Source: Jeongeupia sp. HS-3 (GTDB lineage: Bacteria > Pseudomonadota > Gammaproteobacteria > Burkholderiales > Chitinibacteraceae). Taken from it: a stretch of 64,000 bases of DNA. Positions within the stretch are counted from its first letter, which is position 1, and each line of letters opens with the position of its first letter. The stretch spans positions 2,976,001 to 3,040,000 of the forward strand of contig NZ_AP024094.1 of the NCBI RefSeq assembly GCF_015140455.1, read 5' to 3'. The notes below the pieces were generated by a model that worked only from the letters and a program-made list of their open reading frames with translations, had not been told where the DNA came from and did not search any database. A program made the translations under genes and the position numbers. Shown here piece after piece: positions 62,288-64,000 of this stretch.

Positions 62288-62427
62288 AATCTACCCATGA
62301 TCTTGCTGCGCGCCCCTGATCGGGGCTCATCCGCTGCTCGGAATCCTCATTTACCTGATGTAAATTCCGGTTCCTGTGCTGCTCTTCACCCCACTGAGGG
62401 GCGCTCGCGACAGATCATGAGCAGATT
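62288..62427. repeat. Palindromic intergenic repeat, copy C (140 bp)
   Basis: The ends AATCTACCCATGATC / GATCATGAGCAGATT pair, and the centre TTTAC / GTAAA (loop CTGAT) pairs. Shared core text is CGCTGCTCGGAATCCTCATTTAC and AAATTCCGGTTCCTGTGCTGCTCTTCACC. It starts 2 nt after the oxidoreductase stop and ends 6 nt before the convergent cutC stop. Confidence 0.88.
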
Positions 62428-62432
62428 GCGAT

Positions 62433-63197
62433 TTACGGTGCCAGCGCGCCGCGCGCGTTGGCGATCAGCTCGCGCACCAGCGCGGCGTCGGTGTCGACGA
62501 TCGCGTATTCGTCCTGCCCCGGCGCACCCATTTTCACCACGGCGTTGCGGTAGCGCATGGCGCTGTCGCGCGGCGCGCGGCCGGAGCTGTGATATTCGCT
62601 GCAACCGGTTGATCGCACCAGTTCGGCGATATTGTGGCCGCGCACGCCGGCGCCGGGCATCACGATCAGCCGCTCACCGGCGATCTCGTTCAAGCGCTTG
62701 AGCATCGGGGCGCCTTCGAGTGCGCTCGGTGCCTGGCCGCTGGTGAGCAGCCGGTTGCAGCCGGTGGCAATGACGTCCTCGAGCGCCTGAATGGGGTCGC
62801 GCGCGACGTCGAAGGCGCGGTGGAAGCTCACCTGCATCGGCGTCGCCAGCTCGACCAGCTCGCGCGTGCGGGCCACGTCGATATCGCCATCGGCGGTCAA
62901 CAGCCCGATCACTACGCCGTCGACGCCGATTTTCTTGCAGGCGAGGATGTCGCGCTTCATCACCTCGAACTCGATCTCGTCGTAGAGAAAATCGCCGCCG
63001 CGCGGGCGGATGATGACATTGAGCGTGATCCACAGCCGGTCGCGCGCGACGGCGATGGCGCCGTGCGACGGCGTGGTACCGCCTTCGAGCAGGTTGTCGC
63101 AGAATTCGACGCGCGCCGCGCCGCCTTCCTGCGCTGCCAGTGCCGAGAAGACCGAGCCGGCACAGATTTCCAGCTGAATTTGATCGGGTTGGGACAT
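62433..63197 (-). CDS. cutC: Copper homeostasis protein CutC
   Basis: The 254-residue TIM-barrel protein has the CutC pattern QIQLEICAGSVFSALAAQEGGAARVEFCDNLLEGGTTPSHG, LNVIIRPRGGDFLYDEIEFEVMKRDI, VDGVVIGLLTADGDIDV and SFHRAFDVARDPIQALEDVI. The start 63197 is the usual family start. CutC is linked with copper handling; its activity is not settled. The frame is open upstream. Confidence 0.95.
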   Translation of the reverse strand: MSQPDQIQLEICAGSVFSALAAQEGGAARVEFCDNLLEGGTTPSHGAIAVARDRLWITLNVIIRPRGGDFLYDEIEFEVMKRDILACKKIGVDGVVIGLLTADGDIDVARTRELVELATPMQVSFHRAFDVARDPIQALEDVIATGCNRLLTSGQAPSALEGAPMLKRLNEIAGERLIVMPGAGVRGHNIAELVRSTGCSEYHSSGRAPRDSAMRYRNAVVKMGAPGQDEYAIVDTDAALVRELIANARGALAP

Positions 63198-63253
63198 GGT
63201 GTGCTCCGAAATGGATATCCGGATGGTAGCGCTGTGTGGAGGCAGGCCCAAAT

Positions 63254-63281
63254 AAAAAGCCGCGCAGTGGCGCGGCTTTTT
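63254..63281. terminator. Rho-independent terminator hairpin
   Basis: AAAAAGCCGCGC / GCGCGGCTTTTT stem with loop AGTG. It lies between cutC and the dynamin-like gene, both minus strand, so it ends the dynamin-like transcript (leftward). Confidence 0.92.
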
Positions 63282-63300
63282 GTGGCGGATCAAACCCGCG

Positions 63301-64000
63301 TCAGGCGCTGCGGCGCTCTTGCGCCATGCCGGCGTTGAGCACGGCGAACACCGCTCGCTGCTTTTCGTTCAGCTCGGCCAGTTGCTGCGACAACTGGCGG
63401 TCGATGTCTTCGAGTTCCTCGATCCGGCCTTCGAGCGTGTCGGTGGCCTTGTGGATGCGCTTGATGCTTTCAAGCCGGCGGCGCAGTTGCAGCTGGTGCT
63501 CCTTCACCTGCGTTTCCATCGGCGCCATCACCGCCTTGAGCCAGTGCTCGACATCGCGGTTGGCGACTTCGAATACGTAAACGACGCGGCTGGCGACGGT
63601 TTCGAAGAACTTGTGCGTCAAACGCCCCTGACTGGTGGTCAACAAGCGGCCGATGGTGTTGAAATGCTCGCGGAACGACTTCTCCAGCCGGGCCAGCTCC
63701 TTGTGGTACTTCAGCGTCGAGAACGGCGGCGGCGTGACCTGACCGAGACCGTGCTCCTCGCTGAACTTCTTGTACATCGCCGCCATCATCGCCTGCACCT
63801 CGGCGACCTGCTCGGCGGCGCGGCTGATGTTGCCGTTCACGTCAGTGAAAAAGCGGTCCATGATCGAGCGCAGGCCGGCCTCGCCAAACGAGAACAGGCT
63901 GCGTTCCATTTCGGCGCGGATGCCGGCGATCTGCGCCTTCAGTGCGTCCATGCCGAGCAGCGTCAGCAACTGGTTCTGCTGCTGCGAGAAAATCGAGCGC
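63301..64000 (-). CDS. Dynamin-like family protein, C-terminal part (partial)
   Basis: Reading leftward from the window edge, the frame stays open (SIFSQQQNQLLTLLGMD onward) and ends at 63301. The visible 232 residues are helical with coiled-coil content: GIRAEMERSLFSFGEAGLRSIMDRFFTDVNGNISRAAEQVAEVQ, RVVYVFEVANRDVEHWLKAVMAPMETQVKEHQLQLRRRLESIKRI and DIDRQLSQQLAELNEKQRAVFAVL. This resembles the C-terminal stalk of bacterial dynamin-like GTPases, but the GTPase domain is outside the window, so the call is tentative. Confidence 0.5.
   Translation of the reverse strand, partial: RSIFSQQQNQLLTLLGMDALKAQIAGIRAEMERSLFSFGEAGLRSIMDRFFTDVNGNISRAAEQVAEVQAMMAAMYKKFSEEHGLGQVTPPPFSTLKYHKELARLEKSFREHFNTIGRLLTTSQGRLTHKFFETVASRVVYVFEVANRDVEHWLKAVMAPMETQVKEHQLQLRRRLESIKRIHKATDTLEGRIEELEDIDRQLSQQLAELNEKQRAVFAVLNAGMAQERRSA

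Noticed and set aside
1-64000. tRNA, rRNA and CRISPR arrays
   Set aside because: No cloverleaf, rRNA core sequence or regularly spaced repeat was seen in intergenic regions on either strand.

Overview
The window is GC-rich, densely coded bacterial DNA. Most protein families here are typical of Betaproteobacteria: isocitrate dehydrogenase kinase/phosphatase AceK, a DUF3422 protein, SlyX, YaeQ, a YgiQ-type radical SAM protein, a TIGR03862 flavoprotein and a complete Tad pilus locus. A Neisseriales-like, perhaps Chitinibacteraceae-like, chromosome fits best, but that placement is inferred from gene content only. I saw no rRNA, tRNA or CRISPR array.

Left part (1-24 kb): mostly housekeeping and stress genes, plus two scars. 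The first scar is an IS481-type element inserted in a class A acid phosphatase gene, with a visible 6-bp target duplication. The second is a chimeric junction of a truncated YgjP-like metallopeptidase copy and a truncated arylsulfotransferase; the intact metallopeptidase gene lies 2 kb away. AceK, an Hsp70/YegD protein, glycerol dehydrogenase, two flavoproteins, methyltransferases and a poly(3-hydroxybutyrate) depolymerase with a possible granule protein follow.

Middle part (24.5-33 kb): the most unusual region. It holds a SRPBCC protein, an NmrA-type reductase, an AfsA-like hotdog protein, a LysR regulator, a flavin monooxygenase, a HAD phosphatase, an EamA exporter, a divergent triosephosphate isomerase and an exported metallo-beta-lactamase-fold protein. 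AfsA of Streptomyces joins a beta-ketoacyl chain to dihydroxyacetone phosphate (DHAP) to make gamma-butyrolactone/butenolide signals. The neighbours match a DHAP source, a reductase, a phosphatase and an exporter. I infer a butenolide- or butyrolactone-type small-molecule locus in a Gram-negative organism.

Right part (33-64 kb): EamA transporters, two of them divergent from LysR regulators; a periplasmic protein made of two copies of an unrecognised domain; small conserved genes; and a ten-gene Tad operon plus a DUF3613 gene (flp to tadG, minus strand) without a prepilin peptidase gene. Three copies of a roughly 140-bp palindromic repeat sit directly behind stop codons at 42.5, 46.5 and 62.3 kb. 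Their arms have diverged while staying complementary. The right edge cuts a dynamin-like gene.
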